DNA of 64,000 bases from Brevundimonas aveniformis DSM 17977 (GTDB taxonomy: Bacteria > Pseudomonadota > Alphaproteobacteria > Caulobacterales > Caulobacteraceae): positions 372,001 through 436,000 of the forward strand of contig NZ_AUAO01000002.1 in NCBI RefSeq assembly GCF_000428765.1, written 5' to 3'. Both the position numbers and the translations under genes were made by a program. The notes under the pieces are model-generated. The model was not told where the DNA came from. It worked only from the letters and a program-made list of their open reading frames with translations, and ran no database searches. How positions within the stretch are numbered: position 1 is the first letter of the stretch; each line of letters begins with the position of its first letter. Below are positions 53,001 to 61,863 of the stretch, piece after piece.

Positions 53001-55322
53001 CTACCGCCGCCCCTTCCTGAACGCCTCCGCCTTCTCCGCCGCCGCCTCGGCTCGCCACCGTTTCGGCGCTGACCGGTCCGCTTCCTCCCCGCTTCCCGTT
53101 AGCGCCTCATTCGCGAACTCCAGGTCGAGCAGCTTCATCCGCTTGATCTCGTCCCTCAGCCTGGCGGCTTCCTCGAACTCCAGGTTGGACGCCGCCTCGC
53201 GCATTCGCGTCTCCAGGTCCTTGAGGGCGGCCTGGAAGTTGGAGCCGACGAAGGGTTTGGCCTGTTCGGCGACGCCGGGCCTGGTCAGGCGGTCCATCTC
53301 GCGGCTTTCGTAGGGGCTGGCGAGGATGTCCTGGATGTCGCGCTTGACGCTTTCGGGGGTGATGCCGTGGGCGGTGTTGTAGGCCTCCTGCTTGTCGCGG
53401 CGGCGGTTGGTTTCGGCGATGGCGCGGTCCATCGAGCCGGTGATGCGGTCGGCGTACAGGATCACCCGGCCGTCGACGTTGCGGGCGGCGCGACCGATCG
53501 TCTGGATCAGGCTGGTCTCGGAGCGCAGGAAGCCCTCCTTGTCGGCGTCCAGAATAGCGACCAGGCCGCATTCGGGGATGTCCAGACCCTCGCGCAGCAG
53601 GTTGATGCCGATCAGGCAGTCAAAGGCGCCTAACCGAAGGTCGCGCAGGATCTCGATCCGCTCCAGGGTGTCGACGTCCGAGTGCATGTAGCGCACGCGG
53701 ATGCCCTGTTCGTGCATATATTCGGTCAGGTCCTCGGCCATGCGCTTGGTCAGGGTGGTGACCAGGCTGCGATAGCCCTGGGCCGTGGTGTCCTTGACCT
53801 CGGCGATGACGTCGTCGACCTGATTGGCGGTGTCGGTGGTGACCGGGCGCACCTCGACCGGCGGGTCGATCAGGCCGGTGGGGCGGATGACCTGTTCGGT
53901 GAACACGCCGCCGGTCTGGTCCAGCTCCCACTGGCCGGGAGTGGCCGAGACATAGACCGTCTGGGGCCGCATGGCGTTCCACTCGTCGAACTTCAGCGGG
54001 CGGTTGTCGATACAGCTGGGCAGGCGGAAACCGTATTCCGCCAGCGTCGACTTGCGGCGGTAGTCGCCCCGGTACATGCCGTTGATCTGGCCGACGGTGA
54101 CGTGGCTCTCGTCGACGAACAGCAGGGCGTTGTCGGGGATGTACTCAAAGAAGGTCGGCGGCGGCTCGCCGGGCGCGCGGCCGGTCAGCCAGCGGGAATA
54201 GTTCTCGATGCCGGCGCAGGAGCCGGTGGCCTCCATCATCTCCAGGTCGAAGCGGGTGCGCTGTTCGAGCCGCTGGGCCTCCAGCAGCTTGCCGTGCTCG
54301 ATCATCCAGTCGAGCGTCTCCTTCAGCTCGGCCTTGATGCCGTTGACGGCCTGGTTGAGCGTCGGGCGCGGCGTCACATAGTGGCTGGCGGCATAGACCG
54401 TGACCTCCTTCAGGTCCGTGGTGGTCTTGCCGGTCAGGGGGTCGAACTCCTGAATGGATTCAATTTCGTCCCCGAACAGGCTGATGCGCCAGGCCCGGTC
54501 CTCCAGGTGGACGGGGAAGATCTCGATGGTGTCGCCGCGCTTCCTGAAGGTGCCCCGCTCGAACGCCTGATCGTTGCGCTTGTACTGCAGCGCCACCAGA
54601 TCGGCCCTGAGCTTCGCTTCGTCGATCCGCTCCCCGACCCCCAGCTTGAACGTCATCGCCGTATAGGTCTCGACCGACCCGATCCCGTAGATGCAACTGA
54701 CCGACGCCACAACAATGACATCATCACGCTCTAGTATAGCGCGAGTTGCCGCGTGGCGCATTCTGTCAATCTGTTCATTGATCGACGAATCTTTCTCAAT
54801 ATATGTATCAGTTCGGGGCACATATGCTTCGGGCTGATAATAATCGTAATAACTTACGAAATATTCGACCGCATTGTCGGGGAAAAAGGCTTTGAATTCG
54901 GAATAGAGCTGGGCCGCCAGGGTCTTGTTGTGAGCCAGGATCAGGGCCGGGCGCTGGGTGGCTTCGATGACCTTGGCCATGGTGAAGGTCTTGCCTGAGC
55001 CGGTGACGCCCAGCAGCACCTGGTCCCGCTCGCCCGCCTCGGCGGTGGCCACCAGTTCCGCGATGGCGGCGGGCTGATCGCCTGAGGGCTCGAACGACGA
55101 CACCATGCGGAAGGGTTTGTGCCGGCTGGCGGCGGTCCGGTCCGGGCGGTGCGGAACCCAGCCCTCGGGGGCGCCCGGCGCCTCGTCCGGCGTCAGCCGC
55201 GGCCCGTCCGGCATCGGCGCAAACATGGGCATCCGCGCCATCGGATCAGCGCCCGCCGGGATAAAGGTCGCGGGAGCCTCGGACACGCCGGAGCCGGTCG
55301 GTTTGCGGGGAGAACGAGCCAT
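53001..55322 (-). CDS. uvrB: Excinuclease ABC subunit UvrB, with an AT-rich internal patch
   Basis: Damage-recognition helicase of nucleotide excision repair. 773 aa, about 100 longer than E. coli because of a non-conserved Pro-rich N-terminal extension (~1-75). Walker [10 protein letters not shown] (~107), the beta-hairpin [16 protein letters not shown] (~151-166), DESHVTVGQ (~400), helicase motif [11 protein letters not shown] (~605) and the C-terminal UVR motif [15 protein letters not shown] (~717). Codons for residues ~139-202 use A/T at the third position, including GTA, AGT, AGA, ATA and CTA, unlike the rest of the gene. A LexA-like box covers the start. Confidence 0.94.
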   Translation of the reverse strand: MARSPRKPTGSGVSEAPATFIPAGADPMARMPMFAPMPDGPRLTPDEAPGAPEGWVPHRPDRTAASRHKPFRMVSSFEPSGDQPAAIAELVATAEAGERDQVLLGVTGSGKTFTMAKVIEATQRPALILAHNKTLAAQLYSEFKAFFPDNAVEYFVSYYDYYQPEAYVPRTDTYIEKDSSINEQIDRMRHAATRAILERDDVIVVASVSCIYGIGSVETYTAMTFKLGVGERIDEAKLRADLVALQYKRNDQAFERGTFRKRGDTIEIFPVHLEDRAWRISLFGDEIESIQEFDPLTGKTTTDLKEVTVYAASHYVTPRPTLNQAVNGIKAELKETLDWMIEHGKLLEAQRLEQRTRFDLEMMEATGSCAGIENYSRWLTGRAPGEPPPTFFEYIPDNALLFVDESHVTVGQINGMYRGDYRRKSTLAEYGFRLPSCIDNRPLKFDEWNAMRPQTVYVSATPGQWELDQTGGVFTEQVIRPTGLIDPPVEVRPVTTDTANQVDDVIAEVKDTTAQGYRSLVTTLTKRMAEDLTEYMHEQGIRVRYMHSDVDTLERIEILRDLRLGAFDCLIGINLLREGLDIPECGLVAILDADKEGFLRSETSLIQTIGRAARNVDGRVILYADRITGSMDRAIAETNRRRDKQEAYNTAHGITPESVKRDIQDILASPYESREMDRLTRPGVAEQAKPFVGSNFQAALKDLETRMREAASNLEFEEAARLRDEIKRMKLLDLEFANEALTGSGEEADRSAPKRWRAEAAAEKAEAFRKGRR

Positions 55323-55326
55323 GAAC
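55312..55326 (-). promoter_or_regulatory. LexA-type box overlapping the uvrB start
   Basis: On the minus strand the sequence is GTTC-N7-GTTC (GTTC, ATGGCTC, GTTC), the exact consensus of the alphaproteobacterial LexA/SOS operator. The putative uvrB ATG lies in its 7-nt spacer. uvrB is a plausible SOS target. An operator over the start codon would require transcription to begin very close to or within this region. Confidence 0.55.
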
Positions 55327-55450
55327 GCCAATGTAGGGCGGGGCGGGCGAAAGGGGTAGGGGGCTAGCCTCAGGCCGTTTCTGCGTACAAAGACCTAGTG
55401 ATGCATGCCTGAGTTGTGGATGGAATGGCGCGTCGAGGGGAACAGAGCCA

Positions 55451-58400
55451 ATGACCGATGATAGGCGGAGCACGCCTCAACTGCTCCAGGACGCCATGGC
55501 TAGTGGAGGCCGAATTGAGCCTCAAGGGTCTACCCGCGGCCTCCAGGTGGTCGACGGCCAGATTCCCCGGTTTCGGGCGGCGGCGTTCGAGATGGAGCCG
55601 AACTGGGAACCCCACTCAAGTCGAGAAGGGAGTCTCAGCTACCGCGATTTCGAGGGACTGAGTCTCTGGACGCGCGCTAAATTGGTCGGAGGTGTCGGCA
55701 AGAACAACGGCAATCCCGAGAAGCACGCGAAGGATCTGGAAGGGTGGCTTGATGCGGCAGATCTAAATCATGAGATCGTAGACGTCGAACCTGACGAGAT
55801 AGAAGCCCTCCTGGCTCAGTTCCATTCGCCCTTTGACGGTATCCGGCACGACTTTCCGGCCGGGCGCTCGTTCCAGGTTGTAGGCTGCAGGATAGGAAAG
55901 ACTGGACGGCCACTCAGATTGGGGAATCTGCGCGCGCCGATCAGCCTCAGCTTTATCGGGTGCATCTTTGAGGGTGGCCTCATCCTTCGCGAGGCCAGCA
56001 TCGCGTCTCTTGATTTGTCCGGCTCGTCGTTCGCTCAACTTGATTTGAGCGGCCTCAAGGTCACCGGCCCTCTGTCGCTCGCCCGTAGCACCATACTCGC
56101 GCCCGCATCCCTTTCGGGCGTTCGAATCGGTGGCGATATGGATCTTAGTGATCTGCTGGCTGCGCCCGTTGGCGCTTATTCCCCCGAGGTTTCTGTCGCT
56201 CCCGATCGGGGGATGCTGGATTTGTCGCGTGCAATCGTGAGCAACGAAGTGTCGTTTGACCGGGCCCGCATATGGGGCGGGCTGTCCTGGAGGGGTGCGG
56301 AGTTTAAGCGGTCAGTCTTTGCCCGGGGGTGCACGTTTGTGTCGCCACTCGGCCTGCTCGAGCAATGGGCCTCCGACGTGAAGAAGAAAGGGGGAGGGAC
56401 CGCGCTAGGCGCGGCACCGCAAGCCATGCAGGAAGGGGGGCAGGGGTCAGGAGGACCATCTGAGGTCGGCGAAAGGCACGGGCGCACCGGCCGTGCGGAG
56501 AGGATTGCAAAAGGTCTGCACAATCTTCCCGAAGCCACATCAGATCAGTCTGGGGCCGATCAAGGCGGTCAGGACGAGCGCCTATCAGAGATTGACGCGC
56601 GGATGAACCTGGAGGTCCTTGAGGGCTTTACGGCTTGGGACGTTCCGCCGGCGCGCGGGCTTATCAGGCATTCAGAACGGCAGCTTTCGCATGCCATTCG
56701 AGCCGACAATGTTTCACTGGCAGGGACACTTTTCCTCGAGCAGACCTTCGTGAGCGGTGTCCTCCGGGCCAAGTACGCTCGGATAGGCGGCAGCGTGAGG
56801 CTCGGAGACGCGGAGTTGCATCCAGCATCTGCGATTGTGGTTGAACTTGCCAAAGAGCGCGATGAAGAGGCGACGCGAAGCTGCCCCTCAGAGGTCGGAC
56901 TTGGTGCCCTAGGCGTGTTCCTCGCGCTGCCCGAGGAATGGCGCCGCGCCCTCGAGCGCGAGGACCGGGTGATAGACTTAACCCAGGCCGTGATTGACGG
57001 CGATTTTTCTACGGAAGTCGGCGGCCACGCACCTGCCCTTTCCGCAACAGGCTATGAAGAATCCGGTCAGAAGTCTCCTGGTGGTGAGAATGAAGCCAAG
57101 AGTAATCAGGCCTCCACGTTAGTTTCGCACGGACGGCTAAAGCTCAAGGGAATTAGAATCGGCGGGTCGCTGATTTTGCGAGGAATGGAGTCGAACTGGC
57201 GGCCCGCGATCCAGTCAAATTTGCCGTCAGGTAACCGAGAAAATGAAGAGCCACATGTGAGCCGGACGGGCGGGCTAGATCAAAGTCGCATTAGAACATT
57301 GTTGGCCTCGGGGGTTCAGGTAGAGCGATCGCATCTTGAGGACGTTGCCGTAGATCTCGATCAGGCGAAGATTGGCGACGATGTGGATTTCCGAGAAAGC
57401 GAGAATTTGTGGGGGGTTCAACTCCAGAACGCCAAGGTCGGCGGCTCAATCTACTTCAGCGATAAGAGTAGCGCACGCCCCATAAATTCAGAACCGATTG
57501 AAACTGGAAAATCCAATATTGCTATCGTTTGTCACAAACGAGCCAAGGGACTCGGCGGTCGTTTAAACCTGCGTGGGTGCGACGTGGAAGGCGACGTGTT
57601 CCTTCTGTTTGGTCCAGCCTGTGGCCCCCAGATCAAAATGGAGCAAGCGACCATCTGCGGACGTTTGGACATCTATCCGCAAGCTAGCCCGGATCGCTCG
57701 CAGGGTGACGCCGAAGGAGATGAAGCGGCAATCGCGCACGTCGATCCTGGAATGTCGTCGCAGATTCCGGAAGGCCATGAGTACCGCTCGTTCCTGGAGG
57801 ACCGAAGTCAAACCCATTGGCACATTGACCTAAGAAATGCTCGAGCAACTGTTTTCAGCCATGCGCCTGAGGCATGGCCCATTCCAGGAGCGCTCAGCCT
57901 CGATGGTTTCGTATACCTTGCGGTCGGCGCAATCGGTCCGCTGGCACCCCTCTCTCTTCAAGACCGTAAGTTTCTATTTAGTAAAGATGTTAGAAATGAA
58001 GAGATACGTCGGAATTATATCCTTGGATCAGTGTTCGTGGCGGCCATGGCGTTCATAGTTGCGGATTCAGGTTTCACTAGTTTTTTTAATTCTCTGTCGG
58101 CGCTAGCGTTATTGTTCTGGGTATTAGTTCCATGGGTCTTCGGGTACCTGACGGGTCCTAGATGGGGCCAAAATAAACCCTTGGCCCTGAGCTACCTTGC
58201 TCGCCAGCGACTGGAACACACTCGCTACCAGAATATCGTGACCGATTATGTGCCCCTGCAACCCTATGATGTTGCTACGCGAGCCATGCGTGAAGCAGGA
58301 CGATATGTGTCAGCAAACATTGTTGAGGTGGACCGTCTGCGGCGGCGCGTTGATATGCTGTCTTACCGAATTCATGGCGCGACGAGACCCCTACTGGAAT

Positions 58401-58801
58401 CGGTCTTCGCTGTCTCCAAGTTCGGGTTTTCGACGGAGCGGCTTGTAAGGTGTTTTATCCTCCCGCTGGTCGCCCTGACGTTCAGTATCGCCTGGGCAGG
58501 CTGGGAAGGCCAGATCGAACGACGACCCGAGACAGTGCAAGCTGAGTCGGTAGTCCCTTGTAGTCAAATCAATCCAGGGTTCCGTCTCGTGGACTCGTGT
58601 CCCGGCTTCCCCTTGGCGCTTGACTTGTTGACACCTGTTGACTTGGGGCAGGTCGAACTTTGGCGGGCTGCGGGCCGTTACTCTGGGTATGTGGAGGCTG
58701 CCCAGTTCTTAGTCCGGATCTACTCAGTCCTGTTCTTCTTGATCGTTGGCACAGCGCTTGTGACGCGGATGGAGGCGGTATTTTCAAAGGGTCGCGAATA
58801 G
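55451..58801 (+). CDS. Large beta-helix membrane protein (1116 aa), unknown function
   Basis: A 1116-aa protein. Residues ~145-800 are made of repeated short strands with L/I-x-G-x-L patterns (ISLSFIGCIFEGGLIL, LDLSGSSFAQLDLSG, RIGGSVRLGDAEL, KVGGSIYFSD, GGRLNLRGCDVEGDVFL), typical of a solenoid such as a beta-helix. At ~830-960 come SLDGFVYLAVG and YLARQRLEHTRYQN, then QPYDVATRAMREAGRYVSA, which recalls the C-terminal part of the poorly known membrane-associated oxidoreductase family. Hydrophobic segments at ~855-900, ~1001-1020 and ~1085-1106 look like transmembrane helices. Base composition is lower-GC than the host genes. I cannot assign a function. Confidence 0.7.
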   Translation: MTDDRRSTPQLLQDAMASGGRIEPQGSTRGLQVVDGQIPRFRAAAFEMEPNWEPHSSREGSLSYRDFEGLSLWTRAKLVGGVGKNNGNPEKHAKDLEGWLDAADLNHEIVDVEPDEIEALLAQFHSPFDGIRHDFPAGRSFQVVGCRIGKTGRPLRLGNLRAPISLSFIGCIFEGGLILREASIASLDLSGSSFAQLDLSGLKVTGPLSLARSTILAPASLSGVRIGGDMDLSDLLAAPVGAYSPEVSVAPDRGMLDLSRAIVSNEVSFDRARIWGGLSWRGAEFKRSVFARGCTFVSPLGLLEQWASDVKKKGGGTALGAAPQAMQEGGQGSGGPSEVGERHGRTGRAERIAKGLHNLPEATSDQSGADQGGQDERLSEIDARMNLEVLEGFTAWDVPPARGLIRHSERQLSHAIRADNVSLAGTLFLEQTFVSGVLRAKYARIGGSVRLGDAELHPASAIVVELAKERDEEATRSCPSEVGLGALGVFLALPEEWRRALEREDRVIDLTQAVIDGDFSTEVGGHAPALSATGYEESGQKSPGGENEAKSNQASTLVSHGRLKLKGIRIGGSLILRGMESNWRPAIQSNLPSGNRENEEPHVSRTGGLDQSRIRTLLASGVQVERSHLEDVAVDLDQAKIGDDVDFRESENLWGVQLQNAKVGGSIYFSDKSSARPINSEPIETGKSNIAIVCHKRAKGLGGRLNLRGCDVEGDVFLLFGPACGPQIKMEQATICGRLDIYPQASPDRSQGDAEGDEAAIAHVDPGMSSQIPEGHEYRSFLEDRSQTHWHIDLRNARATVFSHAPEAWPIPGALSLDGFVYLAVGAIGPLAPLSLQDRKFLFSKDVRNEEIRRNYILGSVFVAAMAFIVADSGFTSFFNSLSALALLFWVLVPWVFGYLTGPRWGQNKPLALSYLARQRLEHTRYQNIVTDYVPLQPYDVATRAMREAGRYVSANIVEVDRLRRRVDMLSYRIHGATRPLLESVFAVSKFGFSTERLVRCFILPLVALTFSIAWAGWEGQIERRPETVQAESVVPCSQINPGFRLVDSCPGFPLALDLLTPVDLGQVELWRAAGRYSGYVEAAQFLVRIYSVLFFLIVGTALVTRMEAVFSKGRE

Positions 58802-58852
58802 CGGCCCGCGCCCGTCGCTTGACGAATCACGCCCCTCGCGCGGTCATGGCGC

Positions 58853-59602
58853 ATGATGCGCGTGTGGAGGCCTCTGACGACGCTCGCCGTGCTGGCGTTG
58901 CTCGCGGCATGCGGGGGGCCGAGATATGCGGTGCAGCCGGGGCCGGTCCAGCCGACCTGGCCGGGACGGCCCGCGGGTCCATCGAGCGGTGGCGAGGGAC
59001 TGATCAATCAGCGCGTCGATGACCGGACGATGGACCGGATCACTGAGGCGGGCGGAGATTACGATCGCTGTTACGGCCAGTTGGCCGCCGCGCGGGTGGA
59101 GTTCAGTCCGATGCCGGATCGGGACGACGGCACCGGATGCGCCTATGTCGATGCCGGACTGGTGACGGTGGACTGGGGGACGGTGGCGCGTTTGTCACCG
59201 GAACGGCCCCTCTTGAGCTGTCCGGCGGCGCTGGCCATGTCGATCTGGCGGCGTCAGGTGGTCGAGCCGGCGGCGCGGGAGATCTTTGGCTCGGACGTGG
59301 TCCAGATTGACCTGATGGGTGCCTATTCGTGCCGCAACGTCAACGGAGCGGCGACGGGCCGGCGCAGCGCCCATGCGCGGGCCAATGCGCTGGATTTCGG
59401 CGGGGTGCGGCTGAGGAACGGGCGACGGATCACGGTGCTGGACGGCTGGTCCGGGGGCGGTGACGAGGCGCGGTTCCTGCGTCGGGTGCGCGACGAGAGC
59501 TGCCGGATCTACGGCACGGTGCTCTCGCCGGACTACAACGCCGCCCACGCCAATCACCTGCATCTGGAGATCCGCGAGGCGACCTGGACCATGTGCCGCT
59601 AA
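58853..59602 (+). CDS. Extensin-like C-terminal domain lipoprotein
   Basis: 249 aa with a lipobox (LLAAC, Cys20), a Pro/Gly-rich spacer and the extensin-like_C domain (~65-249). Its conserved pieces are GCAYVDAGLVTVDWG, LLSCPAALAMSIW, GAYSCRNVNG, RSAHARANALDFGG and CRIYGTVLSPDYNAAHANHLHLEIRE. The AHANHLHLE and SAHA histidines fit a zinc centre similar to D,D-carboxypeptidase folds, so a role in peptidoglycan is plausible (inference). The 3' end overlaps the convergent marR gene by 4 nt. Confidence 0.85.
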   Translation: MMRVWRPLTTLAVLALLAACGGPRYAVQPGPVQPTWPGRPAGPSSGGEGLINQRVDDRTMDRITEAGGDYDRCYGQLAAARVEFSPMPDRDDGTGCAYVDAGLVTVDWGTVARLSPERPLLSCPAALAMSIWRRQVVEPAAREIFGSDVVQIDLMGAYSCRNVNGAATGRRSAHARANALDFGGVRLRNGRRITVLDGWSGGGDEARFLRRVRDESCRIYGTVLSPDYNAAHANHLHLEIREATWTMCR

Positions 59603-60093
59603 TCCGTCTCTAAAGATGCGGCGAGCCTGGCTAACAGGTGCGCGAGCTGGTCGGCTTCGTCATCAGACAGGACCGATAGCAGGTCCTCTTCCAAAGCCAT
59701 GTCGCGCCTGAACAAGGCTTCGGTGATGCTTCGACCTTTGGGCGTGAGCTCCACCAGCTTGGACCGTGCGTCGTCGGGTGAGGGCATGCGCTGAATCCAT
59801 CCGGCCCTCTCGAGCCGCGACAGCCGGTCGGTCAAACCGCCGGACGATATCATCAGGGACTTGAAGAGCTCTGTCGGGCGCATTCGATAGGGCGCGCCTG
59901 AACGCAGAAGGGTCGCCAGGACGTCGAACTCCCCGCTGTCCAGGCCGTGCTCGGCGAACAAGGATTCAATGGCCGGTCGTACCGCCAGGGTGATCAGCCG
60001 CGCCCGTCCAAGAACCCCCATCCCCCTCGTGTCGAGATCCGGCAATTCCTTGCGCCATTCGGCCTGGCGCTGTCCGGTCCGGTCATTGTGCAT
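59599..60093 (-). CDS. MarR-family transcriptional regulator
   Basis: 164-aa winged-helix dimeric regulator. Recognition region: RPTELFKSLMISSGGLTDRLSRLERAG (~72-98), followed by the wing IQRMPSPDDARSKLVELTPKG (~99-119). It is divergent from the MBL-fold gene, with two CTTGAC-type repeats in the gap that are probably its operators. By analogy it represses itself and the divergent operon until an aromatic or other ligand is bound. Confidence 0.88.
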   Translation of the reverse strand: MHNDRTGQRQAEWRKELPDLDTRGMGVLGRARLITLAVRPAIESLFAEHGLDSGEFDVLATLLRSGAPYRMRPTELFKSLMISSGGLTDRLSRLERAGWIQRMPSPDDARSKLVELTPKGRSITEALFRRDMALEEDLLSVLSDDEADQLAHLLARLAASLETD

Positions 60094-60110
60094 TCAGCCC
60101 CCACAGGTGT

Positions 60111-60154
60111 CTTGACATCGAGATAAATGCGAATAACTTGACGCCAAGATAAAT
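60111..60154. promoter_or_regulatory. Tandem MarR-type operators
   Basis: CTTGACATCGAGATAAAT (60111-60128) is repeated as CTTGACGCCAAGATAAAT (60137-60154), spaced by 26 nt or about 2.5 turns. Each half has a CTTG...CAAG or CTTG...CGAG symmetry. They lie between the divergent marR and MBL genes, which suggests the operator for this MarR protein. Confidence 0.6.
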
Positions 60155-60184
60155 GGCCTCGCGGTCGATACAAGGAGAAATCAG

Positions 60185-61012
60185 ATGGCCGCGAACGGCT
60201 CCCCCCTGAAGGCATGGACTTGCGAGGCCTGTGGCGTTCAACAGACGCCGTCGGTGACGTTCCCGCCCCGTTGTCCGATCTGTGAAGACGAACGCCAGTA
60301 CGTCGGGTGGAGTGGCCAGAGGTGGCAGACACGCGAGATGCTGACCAACTCGCACCGCACGCAAGTCGAGGAGACGCATGGCGTTACCACCCTGGTTCTG
60401 GAACCTGCCTTCGCAATCAATCAGCGAGCGTTCCTTATCCCCACAGACGAAGGCCAGATTGTCTGGGAATGTCTGGCGGCGGTGACGTCGGACGCGGTCG
60501 CGGCCATCCGCGCACGCGGGCCGGTCAAGGCCATCGCGATTTCGCACCCGCATTTCTACGGCGCCATGGCTGATTGGGGCGAAGCCCTGGATGGTGCGCC
60601 CGTCTACGTCCATGCGGCGGACGAGGCCTGGCTACAGCGTCGTCCGGCTCATCTCAGGCTCTGGGAGGGAGATCAGCTGAACCTGGCCCCGAACGTGGAC
60701 CTGGTGCGCCTGGGTAGCCATTTCGATGGCAGCGCCGGCCTGTGGTGGAAAACCGGGCCGCGCAGGGGCGGTGCCCTGTTCCCTGGCGACGCCGTGCAGG
60801 TGTCATCGGACCGGCGCTTCGCCTCGTTCATGTACAGCTATCCCAACCACCTGCCGCTCGGACCGAAAGCCTTGATGGAGCTTCGACGGCGGGTCGAGGC
60901 GATGAGCTTCGAGGACGTGTTCGGCTTCAATACCGGACGAGACATGATCGGGGACGCCCAGGCCAAACTCGCCGCATCCTTTGACCGATATTTGCGCGCT
61001 GTCGCTGCTTGA
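60185..61012 (+). CDS. Metallo-beta-lactamase-fold protein with N-terminal zinc ribbon
   Basis: 275 aa. N-terminal rubredoxin-like ribbon (WTCEACGVQ and CPICED, residues ~11-34), then an MBL-fold domain with ISHPHFYGAMADWGEAL (~119-135, variant of HxHxxG), YVHAADEAWL, LVRLGSHFDGSAGL (~178-191, His) and GALFPGDAVQVS (~197, Asp). The metal site thus looks complete, with His-Pro-His instead of HxHxDH. The substrate is unknown. AAGGAG lies 9 nt before the ATG. It is followed by a cupin gene in the same operon. Confidence 0.8.
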   Translation: MAANGSPLKAWTCEACGVQQTPSVTFPPRCPICEDERQYVGWSGQRWQTREMLTNSHRTQVEETHGVTTLVLEPAFAINQRAFLIPTDEGQIVWECLAAVTSDAVAAIRARGPVKAIAISHPHFYGAMADWGEALDGAPVYVHAADEAWLQRRPAHLRLWEGDQLNLAPNVDLVRLGSHFDGSAGLWWKTGPRRGGALFPGDAVQVSSDRRFASFMYSYPNHLPLGPKALMELRRRVEAMSFEDVFGFNTGRDMIGDAQAKLAASFDRYLRAVAA

Positions 61013-61023
61013 TGAGGAGACGG

Positions 61024-61467
61024 ATGATGTTGGAAGACAGAGTTTCTCTGGATCTCGAAACGATACCCTGGGTTCCGCTCCGAAAGGGCTTGTCCATGCG
61101 TCCCCTGCGGTTTGAACGGTCAGGATATTCGCTTCAACTGCGGTTGGAGCCGGGCACGCGGATCGGCCCGCACAGACATACGGGACCGGTTCATGCTCTC
61201 AATCTCACCGGGTCGCGGCGATTGATCGAGGCTGACGAGATCGTCGGACCGGGTGAGTTCGTCTATGAACCTGCCGGCAACTGCGACAGCTGGGAATGTC
61301 ACGGCGACGCGCCCTGCATCATCCAGATCACCTTGCGAGGCCGGGTGGAATATCTGGACGAAGCGGGTGAGGTTATGGACTATTCCGACAGCGCCACCGC
61401 TGAGGCCGCCTATCGAGCGCATTGCGCCGGGGTTGGCCTGGAGGCGGACCGTCGGATCGTTGGCTAG
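61024..61467 (+). CDS. Cupin protein, 2,4'-dihydroxyacetophenone dioxygenase-like
   Basis: 147-aa single-domain cupin. Metal-binding residues of motif 1 are present as PGTRIGPHRHTGPVHALNL (~48-66, His-x-His and a later His), and motif 2 as PGEFVYEPAGNCDSWEC. The overall sequence resembles ChrR-type or DAD-type dioxygenase cupins. GAGGAG lies just upstream; the ATG at 61027 is equally good. It follows the MBL gene by 11 nt and is probably controlled by the same MarR operators. Confidence 0.75.
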   Translation: MMLEDRVSLDLETIPWVPLRKGLSMRPLRFERSGYSLQLRLEPGTRIGPHRHTGPVHALNLTGSRRLIEADEIVGPGEFVYEPAGNCDSWECHGDAPCIIQITLRGRVEYLDEAGEVMDYSDSATAEAAYRAHCAGVGLEADRRIVG

Positions 61468-61503
61468 CCCGTCGAATTGAAGTCGTGATCCAACTCCGAC
61501 CTG

Positions 61504-61851
61504 CTAGCCCTCGGCGATGACGTCGAAGCCGCCGAAGATCATGCGCTTGCCGTCAAAGGGGAAGGTGCTGCTCTGCATACGTTCGTCCTGCATGAGCTTT
61601 TCCCAGCCGGCGTCGCGGGTGGCCTTGTCGGGCCAGGTGATCCAGCCGATGGCGACGGTCTCGCCGTCCTTGAGGGCGACGGCCTTCTTGAAGTCGGTCA
61701 GCTTGCCGTCGGGAACATCGGTCCCCCAGGTCTCGGTGACGGACAGGGCCCCGACCTCCTTGAACCAGGCGGTCGTCAGGGCCGAGTGCTCCAGATAGGC
61801 GGCCTGGCTTTCCGACGGAACGGGGATGGCCGTGATGTCGAGGTAGGGCAT
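61504..61851 (-). CDS. DUF1428 family protein
   Basis: A 115-aa protein matching the YbaA/DUF1428 family: MPYLDITAIPVPSE, then FKEVGALSVTETWGTDVPDGKLTDF (~30-54), ETVAIGWITWPDKATRD, and the C-terminal FPFDGKRMIFGGFDVI. These are ferredoxin-like (dimeric alpha-beta barrel) proteins of unknown function. It is the last gene of a three-gene minus-strand operon with two VOC proteins. Confidence 0.88.
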   Translation of the reverse strand: MPYLDITAIPVPSESQAAYLEHSALTTAWFKEVGALSVTETWGTDVPDGKLTDFKKAVALKDGETVAIGWITWPDKATRDAGWEKLMQDERMQSSTFPFDGKRMIFGGFDVIAEG

Positions 61852-61863
61852 GGGGTCTCTCCT

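Noticed and set aside
54753-54998. 81-codon plus-strand ORF in the AT-rich part of uvrB
   Set aside because: Antisense to the highly conserved UvrB hairpin; it arises from the codon anomaly, not from selection.
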